Origin: Archangium primigenium
GTDB taxonomy: Bacteria; Myxococcota; Myxococcia; Myxococcales; Myxococcaceae
Length of the DNA stretch: 64,000 nt
Direction: 5' to 3'
Assembly: GCF_016904885.1 (NCBI RefSeq)
Contig: NZ_JADWYI010000001.1
Location: 2,790,001-2,854,000 of the forward strand
Shown: positions 8,516 through 16,711 of the stretch, one piece after another
Position numbering within the stretch: the first letter of the stretch is position 1
Layout: each line of letters opens with the position of its first letter
Notes under the pieces: generated by a model
Databases searched by the model: none
Told to the model about the DNA's origin: nothing
What the model saw: the letters and a program-made list of their open reading frames with translations, nothing else
Program-made: the position numbers and the translations under genes

Positions 8516-9310
8516 ATGAACGCGCGACGCTGTGTCCTCCTGCTGCTCGTGTGGCTCACCGGGTGCCAGGATCGCATTCAACACGGTCTGGATGAGCGTC
8601 AGGCCAATGAGCTGCAGCGGGTGCTCGTCGAGCGGGGGCTCGACGCACGCAAGGTGCCCGAGGCGGGAAAGAAGCCCACGTGGGCCATCGAGGTGGCCGA
8701 GGAGCAGGGTTCGGCCGCGGTGCGCATCCTCGCCGAGCTGGGTCTGCCGCGGCCCGCGGAGGAGACGGGCTGTGACGTCTTCGGGAGCGGTGGCTTCGTG
8801 CGCACGCCCCTGGAGGAGCAGCTGTGCCGGGGGCGGATGCTGGAGCGGGGACTGGAGAAGACGCTCCAGACCGTGGAGGGCGTGCTGTTCGCGCGGGTGC
8901 ATCTGGTGGTGCCACCTCCGGCGCGATTCGGCCAGTCGCCCGTTCCGGCGAAGGCCTCGGCGCTGGTGCGCGCGGCGCCGGGCCATGCCACGCGGCTCGC
9001 GGCGTCGCGGGAAATGCTGCGCGCCCTGGTCGCGGGCGGCGTGGAGGGCCTGTCCGCCGACGCGGTGTCCCTCATGGTGGATGAAGTGGCCACGCGGGTG
9101 GAGACCCCACCGCCCGGGCCCTCCGTCCTGAGCCGCTTGCGTGTGCTGCTCGCGGTGCTGTGTCTGGTGATCACCGGCCTGTCCGTGGGCTTGTCCGTCA
9201 TGACGCTGCGCGCGCGGCGGGGAAGGGCCCATGAGGAATCGAGGACGAACATGCCTCCCGTGCCCACGCGTCCCGTCGTGACGCCGGGCGGTCCCCGCAA
9301 GGTGGCCTGA
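8516..9310 (+). CDS. sctJ: Type III secretion inner-membrane ring lipoprotein SctJ
   Basis: The 264-residue protein belongs to the YscJ/PrgK/FliF family. It has a lipoprotein signal with Cys17 (VWLTGC), then two ring-building domains (a first at about 18-80 with ERQANELQRVL, and a second at about 100-175 with LEKTLQTVEGVLFARVHLVV). One transmembrane helix near residues 211-232 precedes a short basic cytoplasmic tail. This is the normal non-flagellar layout: lipidated and much shorter than flagellar FliF. It would form the inner ring of the basal body. GAGGAG precedes the ATG, and the next gene starts one base after its stop. Confidence 0.92.
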   Translation: MNARRCVLLLLVWLTGCQDRIQHGLDERQANELQRVLVERGLDARKVPEAGKKPTWAIEVAEEQGSAAVRILAELGLPRPAEETGCDVFGSGGFVRTPLEEQLCRGRMLERGLEKTLQTVEGVLFARVHLVVPPPARFGQSPVPAKASALVRAAPGHATRLAASREMLRALVAGGVEGLSADAVSLMVDEVATRVETPPPGPSVLSRLRVLLAVLCLVITGLSVGLSVMTLRARRGRAHEESRTNMPPVPTRPVVTPGGPRKVA

Positions 9311-9311
9311 C

Positions 9312-9794
9312 ATGGACGCGACACGCATCGTGCGGGTTCGCCCGCCAGCATCCGGCGACGACAAGACCCAGGGGGGACGGGGCCTCGCTCCGCGGGCTTC
9401 CCCGGGCCCGGGAGGTCCGGAGGCGCTTCCCTTGGAGCGATGGGCCCTGGTGGCCCTGATCTTCGGGCGGGAGCGCGCGGCGGCGCTGCTGGAGGGCTTG
9501 CCGGAGCACGTGGTGGGGCGGGCCCAGGCGCATCTGGCCGAGTTCATCGCGCTGTCGTCCGCGCGGCGGCAGGCACGGGTCTCGGTGGAGTTCGGGGGGC
9601 GGCCGGATGCGGCGGTCCGGTTGAGGCGGGTGATGGAGGAAGCGCCCGAGGCCCTGCGGCGCGCGCTCTACCAGCGACTGCCCGCGTTTCACCGCGGCCT
9701 TTTCCCCGAGATGCGGGACACGCCGCTCGACGTTTCCGCCCCAGCGGCGGTGGCGCCGTGGGCCGAGCGGCTGATCCGGGAAGCCACACGTTGA
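9312..9794 (+). CDS. FliG/SctK-like protein of the type III operon
   Basis: The 160-residue protein has a disordered Pro/Gly/Arg-rich start of about 40 residues. Helical segments follow: RWALVALIFGRERAAALLEG then LPEHVVGRAQAHLAEF, and later ALRRALYQRLPAF. The first resembles the N-terminal repeat of FliG (hydrophobic helix, G-x-E-x-A-A, then a L-x-P/E turn). Gene order supports this: it occupies the place fliG holds after fliF in flagellar operons. Non-flagellar systems have SctK at a similar place. It lacks the length and motor charges of true FliG. The name is an inference; a lineage-specific accessory protein is possible. Confidence 0.4.
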   Translation: MDATRIVRVRPPASGDDKTQGGRGLAPRASPGPGGPEALPLERWALVALIFGRERAAALLEGLPEHVVGRAQAHLAEFIALSSARRQARVSVEFGGRPDAAVRLRRVMEEAPEALRRALYQRLPAFHRGLFPEMRDTPLDVSAPAAVAPWAERLIREATR

Positions 9795-9820
9795 GCAGCA
9801 CGGGCCGTTCACGCGAGCGC

Positions 9821-10990
9821 ATGGAGCGAATCATGGGAAGTCCCTCTGTCCTTCATTCTCAATCCACCCGGGTGGTGCCGATGGGGCTTCGCCAGTTGGG
9901 CGTCCGGCGCGTGTCGCGTGCCCATGTGACGCTCCAGCAGCGCCCCCACCTGGGTCGCCTGGGCGCGCGGGCCTTGAAGGCGGTGGAGACGGCGCTCACG
10001 CGGGAGCTGGGCTGCGAGGTTCGGGTGGAGGCTCGCGTGGTGGAGGCGGTGGTGATGCCCGCCTCGGGGCTGGCGCACACGGCCGCGTTCGCCTGGGTGG
10101 ATCTGTCCTCGTTGGGCGGCCTGGCGATCCTGGAACTGGAGCCCGCCGTCCTCTTCGCCGTCCTGGATCGCCTGTCGGGCACGGCCACCCGACCGTGTCC
10201 GCTCACGGGCCTGACCCGTCTGGAGGAGGCGTCGTTCGCCTTCGTGGGGTTGTCGGTGCTGGACGTGCTGCGAGGCCAGGAGGAGCTGTGGCGCCGGTTC
10301 GGTCCGCGGCTCACCGGCGTGACGATGAATCGCACGGACACGCTGGCGCGCATGGATGCCCGGCGAAGACACCTGGGCGTGGAGCTGCGGGTGACGGTGG
10401 GCGGGACGACCGCGGGGGGACGGCTGCTCCTGCCCGCCCAGGTGCTCGACAGCGCGTGCGGGGACCTGCCGCTGGAGCGGGATGGAGGGCTCGCGCCCGA
10501 GGTGCTGGCGGCGAAGGTGGTGGCCGGGTGCCGGCTCGGGCGGGCGTCGCTGCCGCGCGAGTCCTGGCGCGCGCTGGGGCAGGGGGACGTCGTGCTGTTC
10601 GAGGGCGTGCGGTGGGACGGCGCGGCGCTGGTGGGGGCGGGACGCCTGGTGTCGAGCGGCTTCGAGCTGGGGGGGACGGTGGGTCCCGAGGGCTTTTCAT
10701 GGAGCCGCGTACAGGTGCGCGGCGCGCTTCAGGAGTTGGACATGGTGACGCAGGTGAATGAACGGAGCGAGGGCATGCCGCCCCTGCCGGTGGAGGTGGA
10801 GATCGAGCTGACGCGTTGCCTGCTGCCGCTCTCCGAGCTCGCCGCGTTGAAGCCCGGCGGATTGCTGCCGCTGCGCATCAGCGCGAGTGAGCCGGTCGTG
10901 CTGCGGGTGGGCGACCGGGCCGTGGCGCGGGCGGAGTTGGTCGACATCGAGGGAGAGGTCGGGGCGCGAATCCTCTGCCTGCTGCCATGA
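9821..10990 (+). CDS. sctQ: Type III secretion cytoplasmic ring (C-ring/sorting platform) protein SctQ
   Basis: The 389-residue protein is of the YscQ/FliM-FliN family. The middle resembles the FliM-like domain (FAWVDLSSLGGLAILELEPA, with DRLSG further on). The C-terminal 70 residues form a SPOA domain (PVEVEIELTRCLLPLSEL then LPLRISASEPVVLRVGDRAV). It would form the cytoplasmic sorting platform that receives substrates. The ATG at 9821 gives MERIMGSP; a second ATG at 9833 is possible. The stop overlaps the next start (ATGA), indicating translational coupling. Confidence 0.85.
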   Translation: MERIMGSPSVLHSQSTRVVPMGLRQLGVRRVSRAHVTLQQRPHLGRLGARALKAVETALTRELGCEVRVEARVVEAVVMPASGLAHTAAFAWVDLSSLGGLAILELEPAVLFAVLDRLSGTATRPCPLTGLTRLEEASFAFVGLSVLDVLRGQEELWRRFGPRLTGVTMNRTDTLARMDARRRHLGVELRVTVGGTTAGGRLLLPAQVLDSACGDLPLERDGGLAPEVLAAKVVAGCRLGRASLPRESWRALGQGDVVLFEGVRWDGAALVGAGRLVSSGFELGGTVGPEGFSWSRVQVRGALQELDMVTQVNERSEGMPPLPVEVEIELTRCLLPLSELAALKPGGLLPLRISASEPVVLRVGDRAVARAELVDIEGEVGARILCLLP

Positions 10991-11400
10991 GCCCGGGCAT
11001 GACGACACCTCCTGACGCACGTGTGTCTTCCCGGCTCCTGCTCGCCGGAGGAATGTTGACGCTGTGGCTCGCCTTGACGTGGGGGCAAGACACCTCCGCC
11101 ACGTCCACGGCGCGGATGTTGTGGGGCGCCCTCGTGTTGGGGGCGGGGTTGTTCTGGTGGTGCCGCAGGGGCTGGAACCGCGCCCGTTTTCCTGGCGCGG
11201 AGCCCCTGCGGGTGGTGGCCCGGACGGGCCTGTCCCAGCGCTGCGGGGTGGCGGTGCTCGACGTGGAGGGCCGCCATTACCTCGTGGTCTTCGGAGACTC
11301 CTTCGCGGAGATTCGCCGGACGCGCGGTCCCGTGCTCGCGAGGCCGCGGCCCGAGCGCCCTCGGATGGGGCGGGCCGTGGGCGAGGGGCCGTTGTCATGA
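10987..11400 (+). CDS. FliO-like export apparatus assembly protein
   Basis: The 137-residue product has two hydrophobic stretches near residues 18-35 and 43-58. A small FliO-type domain follows: LRVVARTGLSQRCGVAVLDV then RHYLVVFGDSF, close to the FliO pattern (R-V-V-x-R-x-x-L, then V-x-V-x-x-R-x-x-L-V-G-x). FliO assists assembly of FliP in flagella and is normally absent from non-flagellar systems. Its place between sctQ and sctR is exactly that of fliO between fliN and fliP. Both ends overlap neighbours by ATGA, so it is firmly in the operon. FliO is a weakly conserved family, so I rely on both motif and position. Confidence 0.6.
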   Translation: MSPGMTTPPDARVSSRLLLAGGMLTLWLALTWGQDTSATSTARMLWGALVLGAGLFWWCRRGWNRARFPGAEPLRVVARTGLSQRCGVAVLDVEGRHYLVVFGDSFAEIRRTRGPVLARPRPERPRMGRAVGEGPLS

Positions 11401-12065
11401 CGTCCCTCTCCCAGATGTCCTTCGCGGGCAGTCCCTTGTCGATGATGGGGATGCTGGCCGCGCTGTCCGTGCTGCCGTTCGCGGTGATGATGCTGACCTC
11501 CTTCTCGAAGATCGCCGTGGTGCTGTCCCTGGCGCGCTCGGCGATGGGCACCCAGCAGGCCCCGCCCACCCTCGTGCTCACGGGCCTCGCCGCGGTGCTG
11601 ACGGGTCTGGTCATGGCGCCTGTCGTGGAGCGCATGTACGACGTGGGCCAGGCCGTCCATCAAGAGGCGGACTCCGGCGCGCGAATCCTGGAGGCCGCGG
11701 CGAAGGTCACCGAGCCCCTGCGGTCCTTCCTGCTCAAACACGGAAGCGTGGAGGAGCGGGAGCGTCTCGTGGAAATGGCGCGGGAGTTGCGTCCCCCGGA
11801 GGACGCGGCGCGGGTGGGGGCGGAGGACCTCTTCGTGATCATCCCCGCCTTCGTCCTCACCGAGTTGAAGGAGGCCTTCCAGATTGGCTTTCTCGTCTTT
11901 CTCCCCTTCCTGGTGCTGGACATGGTCGTCGCCAACGTGCTGCTCGCGTTGGGAATGCAGTCGCTGTCGCCCAGCCAGGTGAGTCTGCCCTTCAAGATCC
12001 TTCTGTTCGTCGCGGTGGATGGATGGTCGCTGCTCGCGCGCGGCCTCGTCCTCGGCTACCGGTGA
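11397..12065 (+). CDS. sctR: Type III secretion export gate protein SctR
   Basis: The 222-residue membrane protein matches the FliP/YscR/SpaP family. It has an N-terminal hydrophobic region with LPFAVMMLTSFSKIAVVLSL, the conserved FVIIPAFVLTELKEAFQIGF segment, then FLPFLVLDMVVANVLLALGM. SLPFKILLFVAVDGWSLL ends the protein as in family members. It has no long cleavable signal peptide, unlike flagellar FliP. SctR forms the export gate pentamer with SctS and SctT. Start and FliO-like stop overlap by four bases. Confidence 0.95.
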   Translation: MTSLSQMSFAGSPLSMMGMLAALSVLPFAVMMLTSFSKIAVVLSLARSAMGTQQAPPTLVLTGLAAVLTGLVMAPVVERMYDVGQAVHQEADSGARILEAAAKVTEPLRSFLLKHGSVEERERLVEMARELRPPEDAARVGAEDLFVIIPAFVLTELKEAFQIGFLVFLPFLVLDMVVANVLLALGMQSLSPSQVSLPFKILLFVAVDGWSLLARGLVLGYR

Positions 12066-12069
12066 TGCC

Positions 12070-12339
12070 ATGAGTCCGGATGTCTTGCTGTCGTTGGGGC
12101 GGGAGGCGTTGCTCCTGATGGTGCTGGCGTCCTTGCCACCCATCGGGGCGAGTCTGGTGGTGGGTTTCGTGATGAGCCTCTTCCAGGCGACCACGCAGTT
12201 GCAGGAGAGCACGCTCACGGTGGTGCCCAAGTTGTGCGCGGCGGTCGGGGCACTGGTGTTCGCGGGCCCATGGATCGCCGGACAGCTCACCGTGTTCGCC
12301 CAACGGGTCCTGGGCGTCATCGCGGAGGTGGGCCAATGA
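12070..12339 (+). CDS. sctS: Type III secretion export gate protein SctS
   Basis: The 89-residue protein is the right size for FliQ/YscS. It has two transmembrane helices (LLLMVLASLPPIGASLVVGF and a second around LCAAVGALVFAGPWIAGQLT) joined by the signature SLFQATTQLQESTLTVVPK. It packs with SctR and SctT in the export gate. The ATG at 12070 follows the sctR stop by four bases, and its own stop overlaps the sctT start. Confidence 0.95.
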   Translation: MSPDVLLSLGREALLLMVLASLPPIGASLVVGFVMSLFQATTQLQESTLTVVPKLCAAVGALVFAGPWIAGQLTVFAQRVLGVIAEVGQ

Positions 12340-13133
12340 GCCTCGACCTCCTGCGGGCCGCGCTGGAAGAAGGGGGGGGCGGCGTGGTCTCCGTGGCCTT
12401 GTGTTCCGCGCGGCTGTTGCCCGTGGCCTTTCTCTGTCCGTTGTTGGGGGGACAGGCCACGCCCATGCCGGTGAAGCTCGCCGTGGTGCTGAGCCTCGCG
12501 TTGTTCCTCCATCACGGCGCGGGAGTGGCCTTGAGCGCGCCGGTGACGTCACCCGTGGGCCTGATGGCCCTGACCCTCAAGGAGTTGTCCTACGGCACGG
12601 TGCTGGGCCTGGTGGCGGCGTTGCCCTTCGACGCGGCACGCATGGGAGGCCGGTTCATCGACCTGTTCCGGGGGACTTCCGCGGAGGCGAGCCTGCCGGT
12701 GACGGGGACGCGAGAATCCGCCTCGGGGGAGATGCTGTACCAATTGCTCGTCGGCCTGGCCATGACGAGGGGACCGATGCCGTGGGTCCTCGCGGGGGTG
12801 TTGCGGAGTTTTGGTCCGGTCCGGTTGGGCGCTTACGTGCCCTCCGAGGGCGTGAGCTTGCAGGTGGTGGGGCTGGTGGGCCAGGCCTTGTCCACGGGTC
12901 TCTCCGTGGGCGTGCCCGTGGCGGTGGTGACGATGACGGTGGATGGGCTGTTGGGCGTGTTGTCGCGGGTCGCGCCTGCCCTGAACGCGAGGGACCTGGG
13001 GGCGCCGTTGCGCATTCTCGCGGGGGGCGCCTTGTTGTGGCTGGGGGTGGGGGCCCTGTGCGAGCGATTGTGGGTGGATGTCCTGGCCGTGGAGGACGTG
13101 CTTGGACGCCTGACCTGGGGGCACGGTGAGTGA
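12336..13133 (+). CDS. sctT: Type III secretion export gate protein SctT
   Basis: The 265-residue polytopic membrane protein belongs to the FliR/YscT family. It has about six hydrophobic segments and the family stretches LKELSYGTVLGLVAALPFDA, GGRFIDLFRG and SGEMLYQLL. It completes the export gate with SctR and SctS. ATGA coupling joins it to sctS, and its end overlaps the GTG of sctU by eight bases. Confidence 0.93.
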   Translation: MSLDLLRAALEEGGGGVVSVALCSARLLPVAFLCPLLGGQATPMPVKLAVVLSLALFLHHGAGVALSAPVTSPVGLMALTLKELSYGTVLGLVAALPFDAARMGGRFIDLFRGTSAEASLPVTGTRESASGEMLYQLLVGLAMTRGPMPWVLAGVLRSFGPVRLGAYVPSEGVSLQVVGLVGQALSTGLSVGVPVAVVTMTVDGLLGVLSRVAPALNARDLGAPLRILAGGALLWLGVGALCERLWVDVLAVEDVLGRLTWGHGE

Positions 13134-14172
13134 GAAGACGGAGCAACCCTCGGCCAGGCGTCTTCGGGAGGCGCGCCGCAAGGGACAGATTCCGCGCAGC
13201 CGGCTGCTGTCCTCCAGTGTGGTTTTGCTGGGCGGTGGGCTGGGTCTGTCCGCGGTGCTCCCGCGCGTGATCACGAAGTTCGAGGCCTGGACAACCCAGC
13301 TGTTGCTCACGCAGGACGCCTCGGGCGCCTTGCGGGAGGCGACGGTCTGGCTGGCATGGGGGGCGGGGCCGCCGTTGCTCGTGGCCTGGCTGGCGGCGCT
13401 GGGCGTCTCGGTGGCGATGAGCGGCCTGGAATTCAACGCGGACCATGTGATGCCCCGCCTCGAGCGCATCCATCCCGTGGAGGGGTGGAAGAAGCTCTTC
13501 AGCATGAAGCCCCTGGTCGAGTGGGTGAAGGCCCTGCTCGTGGCGGCGCTCCTGGGCTGGCTCGTATGGCGGGAGATCGTGCTCGTGGGACCGGATGTGC
13601 TCCGGGCGGTCCGGGGGACGGGGATGGAAGGCATGGTGCACGGACTGGCGCGAGGGGAATCACTCGTCTCGCGACTCGCCGGAGTGCTCGTGGTGTTGGG
13701 CGTGGGGGACTACCTGCTCGAGCGCCGGAGGCACCTCAAGGACCTGCGGATGACGCGCGAGGAGGTGAAGCGCGAGCACAAGGAGAGCGAAGGAGACCCT
13801 CACCACAAGGGACAGCGTCGGGCGGCGCATCGCCAACTGGCGGCGGGAGGAGGCGCGCGGGGCGTGAAGGCGGCAACGGTCGTGGTCGTCAATCCCACGC
13901 ACATCGCGGTCGCGCTCCGTTACGACGCGGGCGAGTGTGCCGCGCCCTATCTGGTGGGCAAGGCGCGAGACGCGGAGGCACTCCATCTGCGACAGGACGC
14001 CGAGCGGCTGGGTGTTCCCGTGGTGCGGGATGTGCCGCTGGCGCGCGGCCTCGTCCACTACGACGTGGGGGAGGAGATCCCCGAGGAGTTGTACCAGGCG
14101 GCCGCGGCGGTGCTGCGGGTCGCCCGGGAGGGCATGGCCATGGACGTGCGGACGGGAAGGAAGGCGTCGTGA
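13126..14172 (+). CDS. sctU: Type III secretion switch protein SctU
   Basis: The 348-residue protein is a complete FlhB/YscU homologue. It begins with the family start EKTEQPSARRLREARRKGQI. Four transmembrane segments occupy roughly residues 28-195. The cytoplasmic domain contains the autocleavage motif NPTH at residues 256-259, followed by ALRYD and PVVRDVPLARGL. Cleavage at this site normally switches export from rod and needle subunits to later substrates. The intact motif indicates a working switch. The start codon is GTG and lies within the end of sctT. Confidence 0.95.
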   Translation: MSEKTEQPSARRLREARRKGQIPRSRLLSSSVVLLGGGLGLSAVLPRVITKFEAWTTQLLLTQDASGALREATVWLAWGAGPPLLVAWLAALGVSVAMSGLEFNADHVMPRLERIHPVEGWKKLFSMKPLVEWVKALLVAALLGWLVWREIVLVGPDVLRAVRGTGMEGMVHGLARGESLVSRLAGVLVVLGVGDYLLERRRHLKDLRMTREEVKREHKESEGDPHHKGQRRAAHRQLAAGGGARGVKAATVVVVNPTHIAVALRYDAGECAAPYLVGKARDAEALHLRQDAERLGVPVVRDVPLARGLVHYDVGEEIPEELYQAAAAVLRVAREGMAMDVRTGRKAS

Positions 14173-16241
14173 ATCCCTTGATGAAGATGCTGCTCCGGGC
14201 GCGGGAGTCGTCGGAGGGGGTGCTCGCCGTGGCGATGGCCGCGGTATTGGGCGCGCTCATCGTTCCCTTGCCCCCCTGGTTGTTGGACCTGGGCCTGGCG
14301 CTCAACCTGGTGGTGGCGGTGTCCTTGCTGGTGGCGGCCCTCCAGGCCCGGGACGCGCTGCGGGTGACGTCCTTTCCCACGCTGCTCTTGTTCACCACGC
14401 TCTTCCGGCTCGCGCTCAACGTGTCCTCCACGCGGCTGGCCCTGGCGGAGGGCCATGCCGGAGACATCATCCAGGCGTTCGGTGAGTTCGTGGTCCGGGG
14501 TGACTACGTGGTGGGCGCGGTCATCTTCGCCATCCTCACGCTGGTGCAGTTCCTCGTGGTCGCCAAGGGCGCGGAGCGCGTGGCCGAGGTCTCCGCGCGC
14601 TTCACCCTGGATGCGATGCCTGGCAAGCAAATGTCCATCGACGCGGACCTGCGCGCGGGTGCGATCGACCAAACGCGAGCCCGCCAGCGGCGCCGGGACT
14701 TGGAGCGCGAGTCGCAGATGTTCGGCGCGATGGACGGCGCGATGAAGTTCGTGAAGGGAGATGTCATCGCGGGGCTGGTCATCGTCGCGGTGAACCTCCT
14801 GGGGGGCAGTTGTATCGGCGTGCTCCAGAAGGGGATGACCCTGACGGAGGCGGCTTCCACCTATGCCCTCATCGCCATGGGGGATGGACTGGTGTCCCAG
14901 ATTCCCTCGCTCTGCATCGCGATCGCGGCGGGGCTCGTGGTCACGCGCGTGGCCTCCGAGAAGGAAGAGGACTCGCTCGGCTCGGACATCGGCTCCCAGA
15001 TTTTTGGCGAGGCCCGGGCGCTCTGGGTGGTGGCCGCGCTCTGCGTGGCGCTCGCCCTGATGCCGGGCATGCCGCACCTGACATTCCTCGGGCTCGCCGC
15101 GGGCCTGGGCGGCCTCGCCCAGGCGCTCCGGCGCATGAAAGCGCTGTCCGCGCGGGAGGCTCCCGAGGTGGCCTCGCGGGAGAACACCTCCGGATCCGGG
15201 GCCGCCGCGGCGTCTTCCGAGCCCAAGACGGCTCCCGTGGGGGTGGCGCCGTTGACGGTGGAGTTGGCGTCGGATCTCACGCCCTTGGCCCAGGCGCGGG
15301 GAGGCGAGTTCGTGCACCAGGTGCTGCATCGGCTCCGTGAGGAGGTCTTCCTGGAGCTGGGCGTACGTGTGCCGGGAATCCAGGTGCGCACGGAAGCCTC
15401 CTATCTTCCCTCCAGCAGCTACCGGCTGCTGCTCGACGAGGTTCCCGTGGGCGTGGGTCAGGTGGTGCCCGAGGGGCTCTATGCACTGGCGCGGCCCGAG
15501 GAGCTGTCGTTCCTGGAGCTCCAGGCGGAGCCGGTGGTGGAGCCGTTCTCGGGAAGAGCCATCAGCCGGGTGCCGGCGGACGGTCGCGCCCGTCTGGAGA
15601 TGGCGCAGGTGCCCGTCCGGAGCGCCGGCGAGCTCATCGCCGAGCATCTGCGGGGCCTGGTGGGCACCCGCGCCGCGGCCTTCCTGGGCATCCAGGAGGT
15701 GCAGGGGCTGCTGGATGGGTTCGAGGCGCGGGCGCCCACCCTGGTCAAGGAGGCGCTGCAGAAGGTCCCCTTGCCCCTGCTCACGGAGGTGCTGCGCAAG
15801 CTCGTGGAGGAGCGGGTGAGCATCCGCAATCTCCGCGCCATCCTCGAGGCCCTGGTCGCGCCCACCACCGAGGGGGATGCCTCGGCATTGGCCGAGCGGT
15901 GTCGACAGGCGCTCTCCAGCTACCTGAGCCACAAGTTCGCGCCCTCCGGGCCCCTCTTCGCCTACCTCGTGGATCCGGACATCGAGGAGACCCTGCGTGC
16001 CACGGGCCCGAGAGGCCCCGCGCCCGCTCCCGAGCGCATCGCGGAAATCCTGGAGGGGGTGGGACGCATCGCCGTGGGGGGACAGACCGTGCTGCTCACG
16101 GCGCCAGACGTCCGGCGGACCCTGCGCAAGCTCTGCGAGGGCTCGTTTCCCGACGTCGCGGTCCTCACCTACGGGGAGCTGGAGGCACACCTGCGGATCC
16201 GCCCCCTGGGGCGGCTTTCCGCGGTGAGCCCAGGGGCGTGA
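14169..16241 (+). CDS. sctV: Type III secretion major export apparatus protein SctV
   Basis: The 690-residue protein matches FlhA/YscV/InvA. Its first 330 residues hold about eight membrane helices. They include the FHIPEP-region equivalent RVTSFPTLLLFTTLFRLALN, and ERVAEVSARFTLDAMPGKQM SIDADLR in the cytoplasmic loop. The C-terminal 340 residues are the ring-forming cytoplasmic domain (VELASDLTPL, VPGIQVR, LPLLTEVLRKLVEERVSIRN). It forms the nonameric ring that selects substrate-chaperone complexes. GTG at 14169 overlaps the sctU stop; ATG at 14181 is an alternative. It is the last gene of the operon and converges on the HU-like gene with nine bases between. Confidence 0.95.
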   Translation: MNPLMKMLLRARESSEGVLAVAMAAVLGALIVPLPPWLLDLGLALNLVVAVSLLVAALQARDALRVTSFPTLLLFTTLFRLALNVSSTRLALAEGHAGDIIQAFGEFVVRGDYVVGAVIFAILTLVQFLVVAKGAERVAEVSARFTLDAMPGKQMSIDADLRAGAIDQTRARQRRRDLERESQMFGAMDGAMKFVKGDVIAGLVIVAVNLLGGSCIGVLQKGMTLTEAASTYALIAMGDGLVSQIPSLCIAIAAGLVVTRVASEKEEDSLGSDIGSQIFGEARALWVVAALCVALALMPGMPHLTFLGLAAGLGGLAQALRRMKALSAREAPEVASRENTSGSGAAAASSEPKTAPVGVAPLTVELASDLTPLAQARGGEFVHQVLHRLREEVFLELGVRVPGIQVRTEASYLPSSSYRLLLDEVPVGVGQVVPEGLYALARPEELSFLELQAEPVVEPFSGRAISRVPADGRARLEMAQVPVRSAGELIAEHLRGLVGTRAAAFLGIQEVQGLLDGFEARAPTLVKEALQKVPLPLLTEVLRKLVEERVSIRNLRAILEALVAPTTEGDASALAERCRQALSSYLSHKFAPSGPLFAYLVDPDIEETLRATGPRGPAPAPERIAEILEGVGRIAVGGQTVLLTAPDVRRTLRKLCEGSFPDVAVLTYGELEAHLRIRPLGRLSAVSPGA

Positions 16242-16250
16242 AGCGGGAAG

Positions 16251-16589
16251 TCAGTAGCCGCCGCTGCCGCGCTTGGGGTCGAAGGAGACGTCCGACTGCG
16301 GCGTCTGGGGCGGCGGCCGGTTGACCCGGTCCCGCAGTTCCTTGCCCGTGCGGAACAACAGGCCCCGCTTGGGCTTCACCGGGATGATCTGCCCCGTCTT
16401 CGGATTGCGGCCCTGGTAGCCCTGGTAGTTCTTCACATGGAAGGCCCCCAGGCCGCGGATCTCGATGTTCTCACCGCGACACAGGGCGTCCTTCATGGAC
16501 TCGAAGATCGTCTCGACCGTGGCCTCGGCCTGCTTCTGCGTCATGCCCTTTTTGGCGACGAGGACGTTGATCAGATCGGACTTGAGCAT
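16251..16589 (-). CDS. HU/IHF family DNA-binding protein
   Basis: The 112-residue protein has the complete HU/IHF fold. The dimerising helices begin MLKSDLINVLVAKKGMTQKQ. IEIRGLGAFHVK follows, then the DNA-inserting arm with GRNPKTGQIIPVKPKR, and a final LLFRTGKELRDRV. IHF-like features are the RGLGAF and RNPKTG motifs. A 20-residue tail rich in Pro, Gln and Gly extends beyond the usual end. It bends DNA as a nucleoid protein or a cofactor for sigma-54 promoters. The ATG at 16589 has a GGGAG upstream. Confidence 0.93.
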   Translation of the reverse strand: MLKSDLINVLVAKKGMTQKQAEATVETIFESMKDALCRGENIEIRGLGAFHVKNYQGYQGRNPKTGQIIPVKPKRGLLFRTGKELRDRVNRPPPQTPQSDVSFDPKRGSGGY

Positions 16590-16711
16590 CGCATGCTCCC
16601 GCAAACCGCGTAACCCCTCGTCACAGGGCGCGTGGCCCATGGTCAGTCTCGGGACGATAGCAGACTCAATCCGGCGCGCAAGCCGTGAGGGCCGCCAACC
16701 TCCCAGAAACG

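Noticed and set aside
8012-9547. Minus-strand 511-codon frame over sctI, sctJ and the FliG-like gene
   Set aside because: No motifs; opposite strand genes form a tight operon with clear T3SS families.
7560-16241. Reading the operon as a flagellar locus
   Set aside because: SctJ is a short lipoprotein rather than FliF, and no hook, rod, filament or motor genes are present.
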